A DNA stretch of 64,000 nucleotides, taken from the NCBI GenBank assembly GCA_016647705.1, contig JAENRU010000497.1, forward strand, positions 1-64,000, written 5' to 3'. A program made the position numbers and the translations under genes. Positions 44,866 to 57,341 of this stretch are shown here, in pieces. Positions within the stretch are counted from its first letter, which is position 1, and every line of letters begins with the position of its first letter. The DNA comes from Eucommia ulmoides (lineage: Eukaryota > Streptophyta > Magnoliopsida > Garryales > Eucommiaceae). The notes beneath the pieces are model-generated. The model searched no databases and had not been told where the DNA came from. It saw only the letters and a list, made by a program, of their open reading frames with translations.

Positions 44866-45870
44866 TGTTAGATCAACAAGTGCTATTGCAATTTTCTTAA
44901 TGGGATTTTGAGACGTTCTATTGTGCTTGGGAACGATACAATGAGTTTCTATTTCGGTTCCCCAATCATGGTTTCTCTAGGGAGTGTCAACTACTAAACT
45001 TCCTCAATGGGTTACAAGCAGCAACAAGAACTTGGGTGGAAGAAGGAAATGATACCACCTCTTTCTACCAACTAACCGTGGACGAAGCCTATTGGTTGTT
45101 GGAAGACATGGCGGAGTTTGATTTTCAGAGTTGGAATTATTCAACAAACTACCAAAGCTTGGGGGATGGTTCCAATGTTTCGGCGCCATGGATTGACACC
45201 CCAGGCCAACATGAAGAGTCTTCCCCCACCCTGGAAGTTCGCAGAATTTATGGGGGAGACTCAGGCTTTCTGGAGGAAAAGGCATGACCATCTCAATGAG
45301 CATGAGGATCGTCTTGACAATATTGAGATGACCTACACTGAAATTGATGTGACTGTAAAGTCCCTCGAGATGCAAATCGATCAGCTTATTTGTTTTATTA
45401 AGGCTAAGTCAGAAGTGGTGACACTGAGAGACATATAAGCCACATCCATCCGTGAAAGCCACTATGAGGAACCAAATGGAAATGGAAGGACTTTGGAGGT
45501 GCATTATAAAGACGATTCGAAAGAGGACGAGGCTCAAGAATTGTTCGTTAATGACAAATCAGAAGCTTATTTTGAGTCCTCACCTCTTAAAATCCAATTA
45601 GTATTGCCACCACCGATCCAAGACGATCACATCTATGAGGATCCGATGTGGCTCACTTGTTCTCCATCGCTTCTAGCAACGTTCATTCAGGCTCACCAAG
45701 CACATGAGACGGAGCTGAGTTATGTTGAGAACATGTGTCGATCATTACCAAATCTCGCCAAGCTTGAGGGTGTTGAGAATCAAGACCCGTATATTGTGTT
45801 GTATAACACATACTATGGGCGAAAGTCGCTCTTTGACGAGGCCTTTTCCATGTCAAGCCGAGGATATTAA
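44866..45870 (+). pseudogene. Athila-like gag remnant of element C
   Basis: Parallel to 6740-7735: FLNGLQAATRTW, a DEAYWLLEDMAEF stretch, a coiled-coil-like HDHLNEHEDRLDNIEM, and a PYIVLYNTYYGRKSLFDEAF end. The conserved pairing of a capsid-like start with a coiled-coil/acidic end suggests a family-specific short gag. Fossil with interruptions. Confidence 0.6.
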
Positions 45871-47490
45871 ACCAAGCACTTCTTGGAAGGAAACCCAAGT
45901 TTTTAAATAAATCAATCCATCACTGCCGACTACACACGGAAGCGAGATTGTCTCGCCTCCCAGGAACGTGTTCAAAAACCCCTTCGTTACTATGTTATAT
46001 GTCAATTGTTGAGTTTGATGTTGGGTCACTGTGGACACTGACCAGTCTAAGTTTGGGAGGATGTTGATGTTTTGTATGTTTTTATTGTTTAATAACTTTT
46101 TGTTGGTTAAGTAGTTTAAGTTAAATTGTTGTTTAGTTTCATGCATGTTTAGTTGTTAAATGTTGTGTTGTTTAATTTCATGTATGTTTATTTACTATTA
46201 GTGTAAGTGTGTTTATGTTTGTAGTAGTTGTTTTTGTGTGTTGAGTTTTGTAGTTCTTCTGGGCCATTACCCGATGATGATATTATTCCCTAGTTGTTTT
46301 TCGAGGTCAAGGGTAATGCCCATTCAGGAGTGTTCTGTGTGCTTGACATCTCGTTTTGGTAAAAGTCATTATGGATCCTAATTTGCACGAGCACGTAGAC
46401 TCATTGTACTAGCCATCCAATTGATTCGATGCCAATTATCCAGTATCCAAGTTCATGATAATTTAAGAGATTCTAGAACCTGATCGAGGGAAACTCGAGG
46501 CAAAATCCTAGGCGAAGTAATTCAAGAGATATGATTTAGGCATTTATTTTGATCGCTTGAGCGGTTGAAGCCTTCCATGCAAAATGTTTTACCCCTCGTT
46601 AACCTGTCAAAGCCTGTTAGCCGTTTCAATTCTGAACACGTAACAAATACACTGACCAATTAAATTTTTTCCAAACCACTATCTCTAAACCTAAGGCTCG
46701 ATTTGAGTTGAAATAAAGTTAGCATTTGTTTATATTACTTAAAGTAAGCGGTTGGGTTTTAGGTGAACTTTTGATTGGTTCGGTATTCGAGTACACACTT
46801 GTTATTTTTCTATCGTAGTTCCACACCCGTGAAATTGTATAAATCAAATAAGTTTGGGGGTGTGGTGAGTGAAAAAAAAAATGTAAATAGAGTTTTATTT
46901 TTGTTTGTTTTGACAAGTGAGTACAACGTTTTAAAATGTAAGTTCGGGGTTGTTTCAGATTTATCTTTGTGGGTAGAAGAGTGTTTGAGTGCTAAGCGTA
47001 GTGCCTTGAGTATCATTGATCTAAAGACATTTACCTTTTTATATATTCGATATACCTTTGGCCAAATGTTAAAAACCGAACCAAGTTCTTTTGATCTTTT
47101 TGATTTGCTTAGCCTACATTAGTGGAAAGTGGAACCTAATTGGGCATATGGAAATCCTAGACTTCTTCAATTTTAAGTCATGAACTTTATAATTAGATTT
47201 TCCGCACATACACTTGAACAGGATCTAGAATGACGTTTACCGCTATTGAATGTTGAAATTCTAGAAAATCACATGGTGCGACTTTATTCTTGAACTCGAT
47301 ATGATTGGGGGCCGTTGAGGATAAACTTTTTTGTTGATTAGTTTGAATTCAAAACTCACACATCATTGTTTTTAAGTCATTTGAGTCTTTCATCTTTAGT
47401 ATTTGTGTTCTTAAATTTGTTGTGGTAGTTTATTTTCTTGTTTGTGTATTTTTGCTTGAGGACAAGCAAACGTTTGAGTTTGAGGGTATT
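45871..47490 (+). mobile_element. Non-coding 3' internal region of element C
   Basis: Co-linear with 7736-9298. Ends in a purine-rich TTTGAGTTTGAGGGTA before the right LTR at 47491. No genes seen; short ORFs at 46719-47122 lie on both strands and are not conserved. Confidence 0.6.
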
Positions 47491-48228
47491 TGATAAGTAG
47501 TTTATTTACCAACAAATCAAGTATTTTTAGGTTCAAATATTTGTTTGTTTCCATGCATTTTTGTTAGTTTAATATGTTTTTGTGTTGTTTTATTGGTTTA
47601 TAAATAAATGGGTGAAAAGATGCAAAATCGGTTCAGGTATATTAACTTCAAAGACATTTTTTACCATGATTCAATACGATTTTGGAAAATCTCAAAACAT
47701 GTAAGTTGTAGATATACATCTTACATTTCCATAGGTTTTGAATAACCACAATCGAAGTTCGTACGAGAAAGATACGGCCAAAAGAAAAACCTAGTGCTGG
47801 CACTGCCTTGAGCATCGCTGCAGCGACCCGGCACTAGCGAGCATTGATATTTTGAGATATTTTTGAGATATTTTGCATTCCTACTCATTTCCACTTCAAC
47901 CAAGAATGTTTTTGGGACATGTTTTGAGAGCTCAAGATCAGAACCAAGAGGAGGAGAACACATTTGGAGAAGAGGGAACAAGATCAAAGCGGATTTTATG
48001 GACGTAAAACCATCCATTCTTCAGATAACGGCTACGCTCCCTTGTTTCTCTCTTTTATTCTAAGTTCTTGTTGATTAATTGATCATGTATATATTATTTT
48101 TAGTTGAATATTTGGTTATAGCCAATGGCTAAACATATATTATCTAGGGATTGATTTAGATCACATATATGTTGTTTGATTAAATCATTGTTTCGTTATT
48201 GGTTGTTCATCCCTATTCGATTGTGTTT

Positions 48229-51200
48229 TGACAGGTTGAAAATACCTATCTACTTCTAAGCCGAATTTGGTAGTTTTTGAGTATTTTAGTAATATTTTAT
48301 TGTTTTTTTTTTAATGTAAATCAAGTTTAGGGACATAATCGAGTGATAAACAAGCGAAATAGTGGGAAAACGGTAAAGAAACGATGAAAGAAATAAGGTT
48401 TCAGGACAGCAAACCCGTCGCTGCGGCGGTGGAGTTGCAGGGAGAATTGCAAAAGTCTCACCGCCGCAGCAGTCATTTACCGCCATAGCGGTGAAAGTCT
48501 AGAGAGCTTAGGGCTATTTTCACCACCGCAGCGGTGAAGTTAACCGACTTACTCACTGCCCCAGCGGTGAACCACCACCGCAGCAGTCACTCTGTGTAGA
48601 AAATATATATTTTTCTAGATATTTTGAAGTCTTGTATTTAAGCCCCTTATTCCCTTATTTGTCAAAAATGTTCCTAACATTAGACACTTGATCTTAAGCA
48701 TTTCTTGAGAACTCAAAGATAAGATTCAACATTTGGAGAAGATGAAGCAATTTCAGACCGATATTTGGCGATAGTGGAGTATTCCACTCTAAGATTTGAT
48801 TGTTCTTTTTTTTGTTTTCATCTTTGTAATTAACTTTCCATATCTAATGATGATGAATCCATTTTCTTTTAATATTTGTATGGCTAAGATCATGGTAAGC
48901 TAGATAAATATTATCTAGGGATTTATGTAGTTCAAGTAAATACACGTTTGATTGAATATATGTTTCTTTAATGGTTGTTTGTTTAAATCCAATTTTGTTT
49001 ACCATTTTATTACAATCTTAATATGATTTTCAAGGTATTTGGATTGGTTTTGAGAATATAGGGTTTGACACTCGGGAGAGGTAACCCCGAATTTGGACTA
49101 GGGTTAAACACACTACAACAATCTAACGACCTGGGAAAGCATTAGAAAATGTGCAATCCATGAGGTTGGGTCAAGACTCATGTGACTAAGGGTCGTATAG
49201 ATGTTGAGGGAGATTTCGGCGTTGACGTGAAGTCACATATTCGCTCACTTTACACTCGGGAGAGGTAGTGAGCGAGTTTATGATACCTAAATTATCGGAT
49301 AGGATAAACACCGTTCTTGTTAACTAAATAAAGTCAAACATGTATTAAGTGAATGAAATCAATCCCTAGGTAATCCATTTAATTAGAATTAACTCAATAG
49401 TTGTTAGTTTAACTTAGTTTTTGAATATTCAACTTCAAACAATTCTTGAACCGTCGAGATAATATAAGACTATACAAATTACAGTATTCAATTAATCAAA
49501 CATGTTTCCATGTGGACGATATCTGATCGCAAGGTCCACTATATTAAAACTTGACCTAGTGCTCTTGCGAGTTAAATTAAGACGTGAAAAAGGCACAGAT
49601 AGGTATGTTCTACCTACATATTTCCAAACCGGTTTTTGTTAGTTTTAGAGTAGTTTTTATAGTATTTTATTATGTTTTAATTAGTTTTTATACTTTTTGT
49701 ATTAAATCAGGTGTGTGGGGCAAAAAGATAGAAACCTAGAGTGAAAACGATGAGATCGAACCAAGAACAGTCGAAGAACGGTGAAAAAACGAGCAAAGCG
49801 GCAATATTGTGAAAGAAGCCCATCGCCGCGGCGTCCAAACCTTCGCCTCGGTGGTGAAAATGCAGAGAAGACCCCATTCTTGTTGAAAGCTCATCGCCTA
49901 GGCGGTGAAAATGTAGGATGTTCTTCCTATTCCATCGCCTTCTTCATCGCCGAGGCGATCAGCCAACCGACCTACTCACCACCGCGGGGGTGCATCCCAG
50001 TACCACGGCGGTGGCCTCTGCACAGCTTAGATATTTTTATTAGATATTTTGTGATATTTGGCCTATAAATATCCTCTCCTCTCCTCTCCTCTCCTCTTGC
50101 ACCCCCCCCCCCCCCCCCCCCGGCGTCCATTTGGAGCCCCTTAGAATATATCTAAGGGTAGATAGAGAAGTTTTAGAGGTGGAGTTCACATCCCAAGGTA
50201 GAGAAAGACAGAGAAGCAATCGTTGAATGGTTCTTAACGACAAATCTTCGGACGAGGCTAAGTTCTTCGATTTCATCCCTTATTTCTTTAACTTAGGATT
50301 TTGTGAGCATGTTTAGCTCATGCTTTCTTGTCAATACGGCTATGGCCGTAGTTGAACATGGATTGTATAGGGATTAACAATATATTTATAAATATGTGTT
50401 TCGTATGATTTCGGTATTGCATTTATATTTGTTCTTCGTAGTTTGATTGTGTTTATCATATTGTTTGTTTATTATACGTAGATAGATATTTGGAGAATAC
50501 GGGGTTTGACAAACCCCGAATACAGACTAGGGTAAACAAATGCCACGATCCAACAACCTAGTCGGGAGTTGGATTGTGGACAATCGATGACGTTGGGGAA
50601 AGACTCACGTGACCTAGGGTTGTTAAGATGTTGAGAAGGACTTCTTCGTTAACTCGAAGTCATGTATTCCCCTGTCTTACACTTGAGAGAGGTGGCAGTG
50701 GAGTTTTAGAACTGAGATTGTCGATAGGGTAAACACAACGCACGATCCAACAACTCGATCGGGAGTTGAATTGTGTGCAATCAATAACGTTAGGGTGAAA
50801 CTCACGTAACCTAGGGTCGTTAAGATGTTGAGGAGGACTTCTTCATTAACACGAATTCACATTATATCCCTCGTCTTACACTCGAGAGAGGTGGTGAAGA
50901 AGTTTACGAATTGAGATTGTCAAATAGGTCGAACACTGTAAACGTAAGTCAATCGAGATCGAAAACGTATTTGTAAACCGAGTTAATCCCTAGAAAATTT
51001 TTTCTCCTAAAACATCTCATTATATTAGTATAGTTAATTTAGGTTATATTAGTATTAGTATTAATTAATTAAATATATTTGTTTTTAGCCTAGATAAAGT
51101 TAGGTCATGATAAACATGGTACTCGATAATAATGAACATCAATCCCTGTGGATACAATACCCGATCTTTTAAGATCACATTATACTAAAACTTTGACCTT

Positions 51201-51263
51201 GTACACTTGCCAGTAGTTAATACGCGAGTGCGTAACAAACGGCTTGCCGTACAGGCGCGTTCA
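48229..51263 (+). mobile_element. Composite insertion of two different Athila-like LTRs, TSD TGTTT
   Basis: TSD TGTTT at 48224-48228 and 51264-51268. The left part (48229 to ~49596) starts TGACAGGTTGAAAATACC; the right part (~49597-51263) starts GATAGGTATG and ends GGCGCGTTCA. The two parts are related but clearly not identical, and no internal region separates them. Both carry the palindromic GC motifs (48410-48600; 49820-50030). A TATA box TATAAATATCC follows at 50066, then (TCTCC)n and a C20 run. Confidence 0.75.
50072..50121. repeat. (CTCTC)n tract followed by a run of about 20 C
   Basis: TCCTCTCCTCTCC tract (50072-50097), then TTGCA and an uninterrupted C run to 50121, at the likely transcription start region of the LTR. 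Confidence 0.9.
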
Positions 51264-51861
51264 TGTTTCCATTATATGCTTGTTATGATATTTTGGTTGA
51301 TGTGAGAATACGGGGTTTGACACTCGGGAGAGGTAACCCCGAATTCAGACTAGGGTTTAAACACAACGCGACGTTCTAATATTTCGGGAGATTATTAGAA
51401 AGTGTGCAATCCGTGAGGTTGGGTCAAGACTCATGTAATCGTTTAGATGCTAGATAGGGATATCGGCGTTGACACGAATTGCATATTCATTCACTTTACA
51501 CTCGGGAGAAGTAATGAGTGAGTTTTAGACACCTAAATTGTCAGATAGGTTAATGACCGTTAATGTAAACTAGGCTAAATCAAACATGTTTAAATAAACG
51601 AAGTTAATCTCTAGATAATTTATTCCCATAGACATTATTCTTAGTATTGTAGTTTAATTATCTAGTATTTTAGTTTAGTGTATCTTTAAACAAAAACCCA
51701 AAATTTGATTGCCAAGATAAAGTTCAGTTACGACAATTGTGGTACTTAACTACAATTTAAACTAATCCCTGTGATACGACAGCCCTACTCTTCCTATACT
51801 ATAAAAACTTGATCGGTACACTTGTGGTAATGTAGCGACGAATAATTCACTACCAGTTCAC

Positions 51862-53261
51862 TGATAGGTATGATCTACCTATATATTTCCAAAACGGTTT
51901 TGTTAAGTTTTAGAGCATTTTTATAGCGTTTTTATATGTTTTAATTAGTTTTTATTCATTTTGTATTAAAACAAGTGTGTGGGGCAAAAAAAATAGGAAA
52001 CTGAAGCAAAAACGATGAGATCGAATCAAGAACTGTCGAAGAACGGTGGAAAAATGAGCAAGACAAAAATATTTTGAAAGAAGCCTACCGCCGCGGCGTC
52101 CAAACCTCCGCCGCGGTGGTAAAAATACAGAGAATAACTTATCTTGCTGAATGTCCACCGCCGCAGTGATGAATCCCACCGCCGCGGCAGTGAAAATGTA
52201 GTATGTCAACCAAATCCACCGCTGTCTTCACCGCCTAGGCGATCAACTAACCGACCTACTCACCACCGCGGCGGAGACCTCTACACCAGATTAAATATTT
52301 TTTAGGATATTTTTGAGATATTTCTCCTATTTAATCCCTACTCCTCTCCTTTTCTCTTCCTCTCTCTGGGCATTTTGAGCCCCTTAGAATATATCTAAGG
52401 GTAAGGTAGATGAGTTTTAGAGGGAGAGCTCACATCTCGAGATAGAAGAAGGCAGTGGAGCAATCGTTGAACGGTTCTTAGTGACAAATCTTCAGACGAG
52501 GATAAGTTCTTCGATTTCTTCCCTTATTTATTTAACTTAGGATATTGTGAGCATGTTTAACTCGTTCTTAGTGTAAATGCGGTTATGGCCATTAGTTTAA
52601 CGTGGATTGTATAGGGATTAACAATATATTTATAAATATGTATTTCGAATGATTTTGGTGTTGCGTTTATGTTTGTTCTTCGTAGTTTGATTGTGTTTAT
52701 CGTATTGTTATGTTTATTATGATTAGAATGATATTCGGAGAATACGGGGTTTGACAAACCTCGGATTCAGACTAATGTAAACATAACGCCAATCGATGAT
52801 GTTAGGGTGAGACTCACATGACCTAGGGTCGTTAAGACATTGAGGGGGACTTCTTCGTTGACACGAATTCGCATTATATCCCTAGTCTTACACTCGGGAG
52901 ATGTGGCGAGGGAGTTTTAGAACCTAGATTGTCAAATAGGTTGAACACCGTTAACGTAAGTCAATCAAGATCGAACACGTATTTGTAGACCAAGTTAATC
53001 CCTAGGAAATTCTTTCCTCTAAAACATCTCATTATATTAGTATAGATAATATAGTTAATTAGTTTAGTTAAATTAATTAAATACATTTGTTTTTAACCTA
53101 GACAAAGTTAGGTTATGACAAACATGGTACTCAATAGTAACGAACACCAATCCCTGTGGATACGATACCCGATCTTAATGATCACACTATACTAAAACTT
53201 TGACCTCGTACACTTGCGAGTAGTCAATACGCGAGCGTATAACAAACGCTACGCGCGTACA
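51862..53261 (+). mobile_element. Solo Athila-like LTR (B type)
   Basis: 1400 bp from TGATAGGTATGATCTACC to TACGCGCGTACA. It lies directly between element C and the right part of the Retand element. The flanks TTCAC and ATCGC are imperfect copies of a CTCGC target next to element C's own GCTCG, consistent with insertion at the edge of element C. CGCG- and CTAG-centred palindromic motifs lie at 52080-52280. Confidence 0.75.
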
Positions 53262-53266
53262 ATCGC

Positions 53267-54184
53267 CTAGTCTTATGATGAGCTCCCAGGAATTGATCCA
53301 AAGGTAGCCATGCACAAGCTCCACATAGAGCCATATCATCCTCCAGTCAAGAAGAAGAGAAAGAAGTTTCATCCTGATCACTTGAAAATCATCGAAGAAG
53401 AAATACAAAAATTAATCAAGTCTAGCGTTGTGGAGGAAGTGACGTTCCCAAATGAGTTGTCTAATGTTGTGCTCACTCCTAAGGTTAGAGGTAGGTGGAG
53501 GCTCTGTGTCGAATTTAAGGACCTCAATAAGGCCTGCCCCAAAGACTTCTTTCCTCTTCCAAGGATTGACCTTATTATCGACACCAAGGCAGGTCACGAG
53601 CTCCTTAGTTTTCTAGACGCTTATGCCGGCTACAATCAGATTTTGTCGTTCCTCCTTGACAAAAGCGATATGTCTTTCATCACAGACATGGAAACGTACT
53701 ACTACAAGGTGATGCCTTTTAGCCTGCGCAACGCCGGAGCCACCTACCAGAGGTTGGTCAACAAAATATTCAAGGAGCAGATCGGTAAAACTATGGAAGT
53801 TCACATTAATGATATGCTAGTGAAGAGATCGCAAGCTTCTGATTACCTCGTGCACATCCAAAAATGTTTTAACATGCTAAAGGCCCACCAGATAAAGCTC
53901 AACCCCACTAAGTACATCTTCGACATATCTGCCAAGAAGTTCCTTAGATATATGGTCTCTCAGCACGAAATTGACGTTAATCCTAACCAAATAACCGATA
54001 TACTTGGTATGTCCCCACCCCGCTCGAAGAAAGAAATCCAATGCTGACCGATCGGCTTGAAGCCCTAAACCGGTTCATCTCTAAATCTTTAGAGAGATGT
54101 TTATCCTTTTTCAAGGTGCTCCGCGGGAACAAGGACTTCACCCAAACAAGTGAGTGTGAAGCTACGTTTTGTGATCTGAAACAC
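53267..54184 (+). pseudogene. Retand/Tat reverse transcriptase remnant
   Basis: A 245-codon frame (53310-54047) matches Ty3/gypsy reverse transcriptase of the Tat/Retand lineage: YHPPVKKKRKKF, WRLCVEFKDLNKACPKD, FPLPRID, HELLSFLDAYAGYNQI, YYYKVMPFSLRNAGATYQR, LNPTKYIF. 54048-54184 carries the start of the RNase H lead-in. It encoded the enzyme copying element RNA into DNA. Degenerate fossil; a minus-strand LTR cuts it at 54185. Confidence 0.85.
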
Positions 54185-55019
54185 TAGTTTCACTCGCAAG
54201 TATACGAGGTCAAGTTTTAGTATAGATTGGGAGAGCTAGGGTTATGGTGTCCACAGGGATTGGTTTTGACTATTATTGAGTACCGCATTTGTCATGACCT
54301 AACTTTATCTAGATGAAAATAAATGTGTTTAAAATCAATAATACTAATACTAAGTTAATTAATCTAATTAAATTAACTATACTAATATTATTATGAGATG
54401 TTTAGGGAAAATATTGCCTAGGGATTAACTTTTGTTTACAAAAATGTGTTTGGTCTCCTTTTAGTATACGTTAACGGCGTTCGACTTATCCAACAATCTC
54501 AGTTCGTAAACTTCTCCGCCACCTCTCCCGAGTATAAGACGGGAGAATACGCGACTTTATGTCAACGAAGAAGTCCCCCTCAACGTCTTAATGACCCTAG
54601 GTCATGTGAGTCTCACCCCAACGTCTTTGATTACGCACAATCCAATTCCCAACCGGTTTATTAGATCGTCGCGTTGTGTTTACCCTATCGACAATCTCAG
54701 TACTAAAACTCTCCCACCACTTCTCCCGAGTATAAGACGAGGGAATACATGACTTCGAGTCAACAAAGAAATCCTCCTCCACGTCTTAACGACCCTAGGT
54801 CACATGAGTCTTGCCCCAATGTCATAGATTGTCCACAATCCTAACCCCGACCGACTTATTGAATTGTGGCATTTATTTACTCTAGTCCGAATCCGGGATT
54901 TGTCAAACCTTGTATTCTCATAACATCATTCTAAGCATGATAAACAAACAATATGGTATACACAATGAAAATAACGAAGAACATCCGCAAACGAAACAAA
55001 AACTCAACAAAACAACATT
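54185..55019 (-). mobile_element. Partial Athila-like LTR
   Basis: Minus-strand homologue of the 3' part of the other Athila-like LTRs (AAGTTTTAGTATAG, GTAAGACG, GGGTTTGACAAACC-type blocks). It runs from the Retand break to the LTR piece at 55020. Incomplete, so no TSD. Confidence 0.7.
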
Positions 55020-55202
55020 TTGTAGGTGAGCCAGTCGGATGTGAACCGTGGAAGGTTCAGGTAATTTTGGGAAAAAATAATAACATCTACAGTAGTGCGT
55101 GTATGTATGTATATCTGTATGAATTTAGTTGATTGGGCAGGTAGCGTCATGTCGGTGTCATGCCCGGCCTCAGGTGATGGGTCTTCGGGGTGGGGTGTGA
55201 CA
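55020..55202 (+). mobile_element. LTR end related to the 530-3283 LTR
   Basis: Ends GGGTGGGGTGTGACA. Its reverse complement, TGTCACACCCCAC...GACCCATCA...GGCCGG, resembles the left edge of the 530-3283 LTR. Only ~180 bp, no primer-binding site after it. Confidence 0.5.
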
Positions 55203-55319
55203 AACCTTGTCATTCTTTCTTACCCAATATGACCAAATCTTGCATGCCATGTAATAGATGTAGATGTAATAGATTGATTATCACTAGAAGTTAAATATGT
55301 ATCAAAATATAAAGAATCA

Positions 55320-56583
55320 TCAACATCTAGTACATAAAATCCATCTACTATGTGGTCCACTACCATAAAACACGGAGTATAAATAAAATTGAATAGAGTC
55401 TATAGTGAAACTAAAAGAAAAATCTAGTCCGGCCATGGCTGCAACAGACATCAAGTTTCGTCGAACTTCATGAGCATAGAGAACATCATAGAGAAGCACG
55501 GTGCGTCCAAAACGCATCTTTAATTGATAGGTTCCAATTCCTATCACATATTCGCTAGTGTTATTCCCCATATAAATACATTGACTTCTAACTGGAATTC
55601 TACGATACTCAATGAATGCTACTCGATCTTTTGTGACGTGTCTTGTTGCTCCAGTATCTACAATCCAATCAGGAAATGAATGAGCAACCAAGATATGACT
55701 GCACATAAAGGCGTCATTTTGAAAGATAGAGTTGGTTTGTACCTTCTTCGGCTCAGTGCATTCACGAGTGAAGTGACCAAGTTTATCACAGTTGTAATAC
55801 TTCAGCTTAGACTTGTCCTTCTTTCCTCCAGGCTTGCCTTTTTGATACTTTCTGCCCTTTCTCTTTTTATAATCAGATCCTCTTATTCCTCCTTGTTGCG
55901 CTTTGTCTTGCCACTTTCGCTTGGACCCAAATGTCTGGCGATGGTTAGACTTAGTTACAAACATAGAAGTATTATCATGTGCCTCTAACCTCTCTGCCTC
56001 CAATTCCAAATGACGTTATAATTGGGTAAAATTTTGCACATATTCATTGTGCGTTATTGTGAGCTTTATTTGCTCCCAAGAATCAGGCAAAGAGAGAAGC
56101 ACAACTAGGATCTGTTGCTCATCAGATAAGTTGTTACCAACTGCTTTTAGGTCGCGTATCATAGTCGACATTTTTTGAAGATGACATCTTATAAATTTCA
56201 AACTTAAGTGTCAAGGCTCGCAACCTAGTTACTGATGTACCAATAAATGTCAACTTCAAGGCATTTCACATCTCTAGTGCGCCGGCATAACCTTCATAAG
56301 CACCAATTAGATCATCGTGTATATAGCTTAACATAATGAATTTTGCACTACGATCTTTTTTGGCCCAATTTTGATAAGTTTCCATCTTACGCCGGTGTTG
56401 GGCAGAATTACATTCGGGAGGTGATTCCATGCTATGTGTTAGTGTTTCCAGAACTTCTCGCTCATTTAGGAGATACTGGATCTTACGATACCAAATATTG
56501 TAGTTATTCCCATCCAGTTTCTCAACTTTGGCAAGATCTGCTACTATATTCGTTAAAGTCATTTCACTACATTTTATGCACAT
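55320..56583 (-). pseudogene. Copia gag-protease remnant
   Basis: Pieces in order on the minus strand: gag N-terminal domain with KLDGNNYNIWYRKIQYLL (56266-56583), gag UBN2-like region with LLSLPDSWEQIKLTI (56016-56201), and a frame (55320-56009) with a basic linker, the CCHC knuckle YYNCDKLGHFTREC and the copia protease motif WIVDTGATRHV. It encoded the capsid and the aspartic protease. Fossil. Confidence 0.85.
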
Positions 56584-57317
56584 TTAGGATATTAGCACAC
56601 ACACTAATTATTTTGCCGCAATAATTGAATCTAAAAATAATACATATCTCTATAGTACAAGATCGAAAATTTCGCTATACTCATAATCATCTCTTGTATT
56701 TATAAATTTAATATTATTTCTAGATATATTATGCGCAAAATAAAAAATGAGAAAAATATATCTCAATTCATTATTACCCACAAATTTTAATTTTATGTTT
56801 TTCTAAATAAATATGATATGTATATCATACAGTAAAGCCATTTTTTTGGCCATTTAAAGGATTAAATGAAAAATAAAAAATAACTTTGCAAAGATTCGAT
56901 CCCTAGACTTGGCAAAATAACGACACCACTTTTTAGAAAGGTATCAACAGACCAACACGTCGCTTCAATACAAAAGTGTGTGAATAAATCTGAAAATATA
57001 GACGCTGTATTATCAAATACAACCATAGAAACGAAACAACATCGTTTTACATAATCTTCTTCCTATTCCAGAACCAGAACAGTAATGACAACACGACGAA
57101 TTTTATATTTTCAATCTTGAAAAAATCATATAAAATCAACTCTACGTCCAAATTTTATGAAATTTATATTGTTGAACTCATAATGAAACGTAGAATTTTT
57201 ATATATAAATTTTTTCCAAAAATATCGAACTTTTCAGAAAAAAATATTTCGGGCCATCAACGAGAAAAAACGATTTTCCTTTCATGGACAACATAATTTG
57301 GCAAAATGAGTCTATAA

Positions 57318-57330
57318 GGCTCTGATACCA
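57318..57330 (-). other. Primer-binding site, initiator-Met tRNA type (copia)
   Basis: The minus strand reads TGGTATCAGAGCC, complementary to initiator-Met tRNA, as in most plant copia elements. Confidence 0.85.
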
Positions 57331-57341
57331 ATATAGACAAA

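Larger units (their letters stand above)
43278..51855 (+). mobile_element. Non-autonomous Athila-like element C
   Basis: Left LTR 43278-44727, primer-binding site 44734-44751, gag-like region 44866-45870, non-coding region, purine tract, right LTR 47491-51855 (split by the insertion 48229-51263). Same plan as A1. The left flank is GCTCG; the right flank is an imperfect match. Its two LTRs are visibly diverged, so it is not young. No pol genes; the gag-like part is broken in several places. Confidence 0.8.
47491..51855 (+). mobile_element. Right LTR of element C, split by an insertion
   Basis: LTR halves 47491-48228 and 51269-51855 are co-linear with the left LTR (43278-44727). Between them lies 48229-51263, flanked by the TSD TGTTT. 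Confidence 0.85.
39773..54184 (+). mobile_element. Retand/Tat Ty3/gypsy element split by nested LTR insertions
   Basis: Left segment 39773-43277 (LTR, primer-binding site, gag, protease) and right segment 53267-54184 (reverse transcriptase) have matching orientation and sequential content, and flank a ~10 kb nest of Athila-like elements. The right end is cut by a minus-strand LTR at 54185; integrase and the second LTR are not present. Broken fossil, many interruptions, clearly older than everything inside it. Confidence 0.75.

Noticed and set aside
49781-50068. 95-codon plus-strand ORF
   Set aside because: It is a translation through the palindromic GC motifs of an LTR promoter region.
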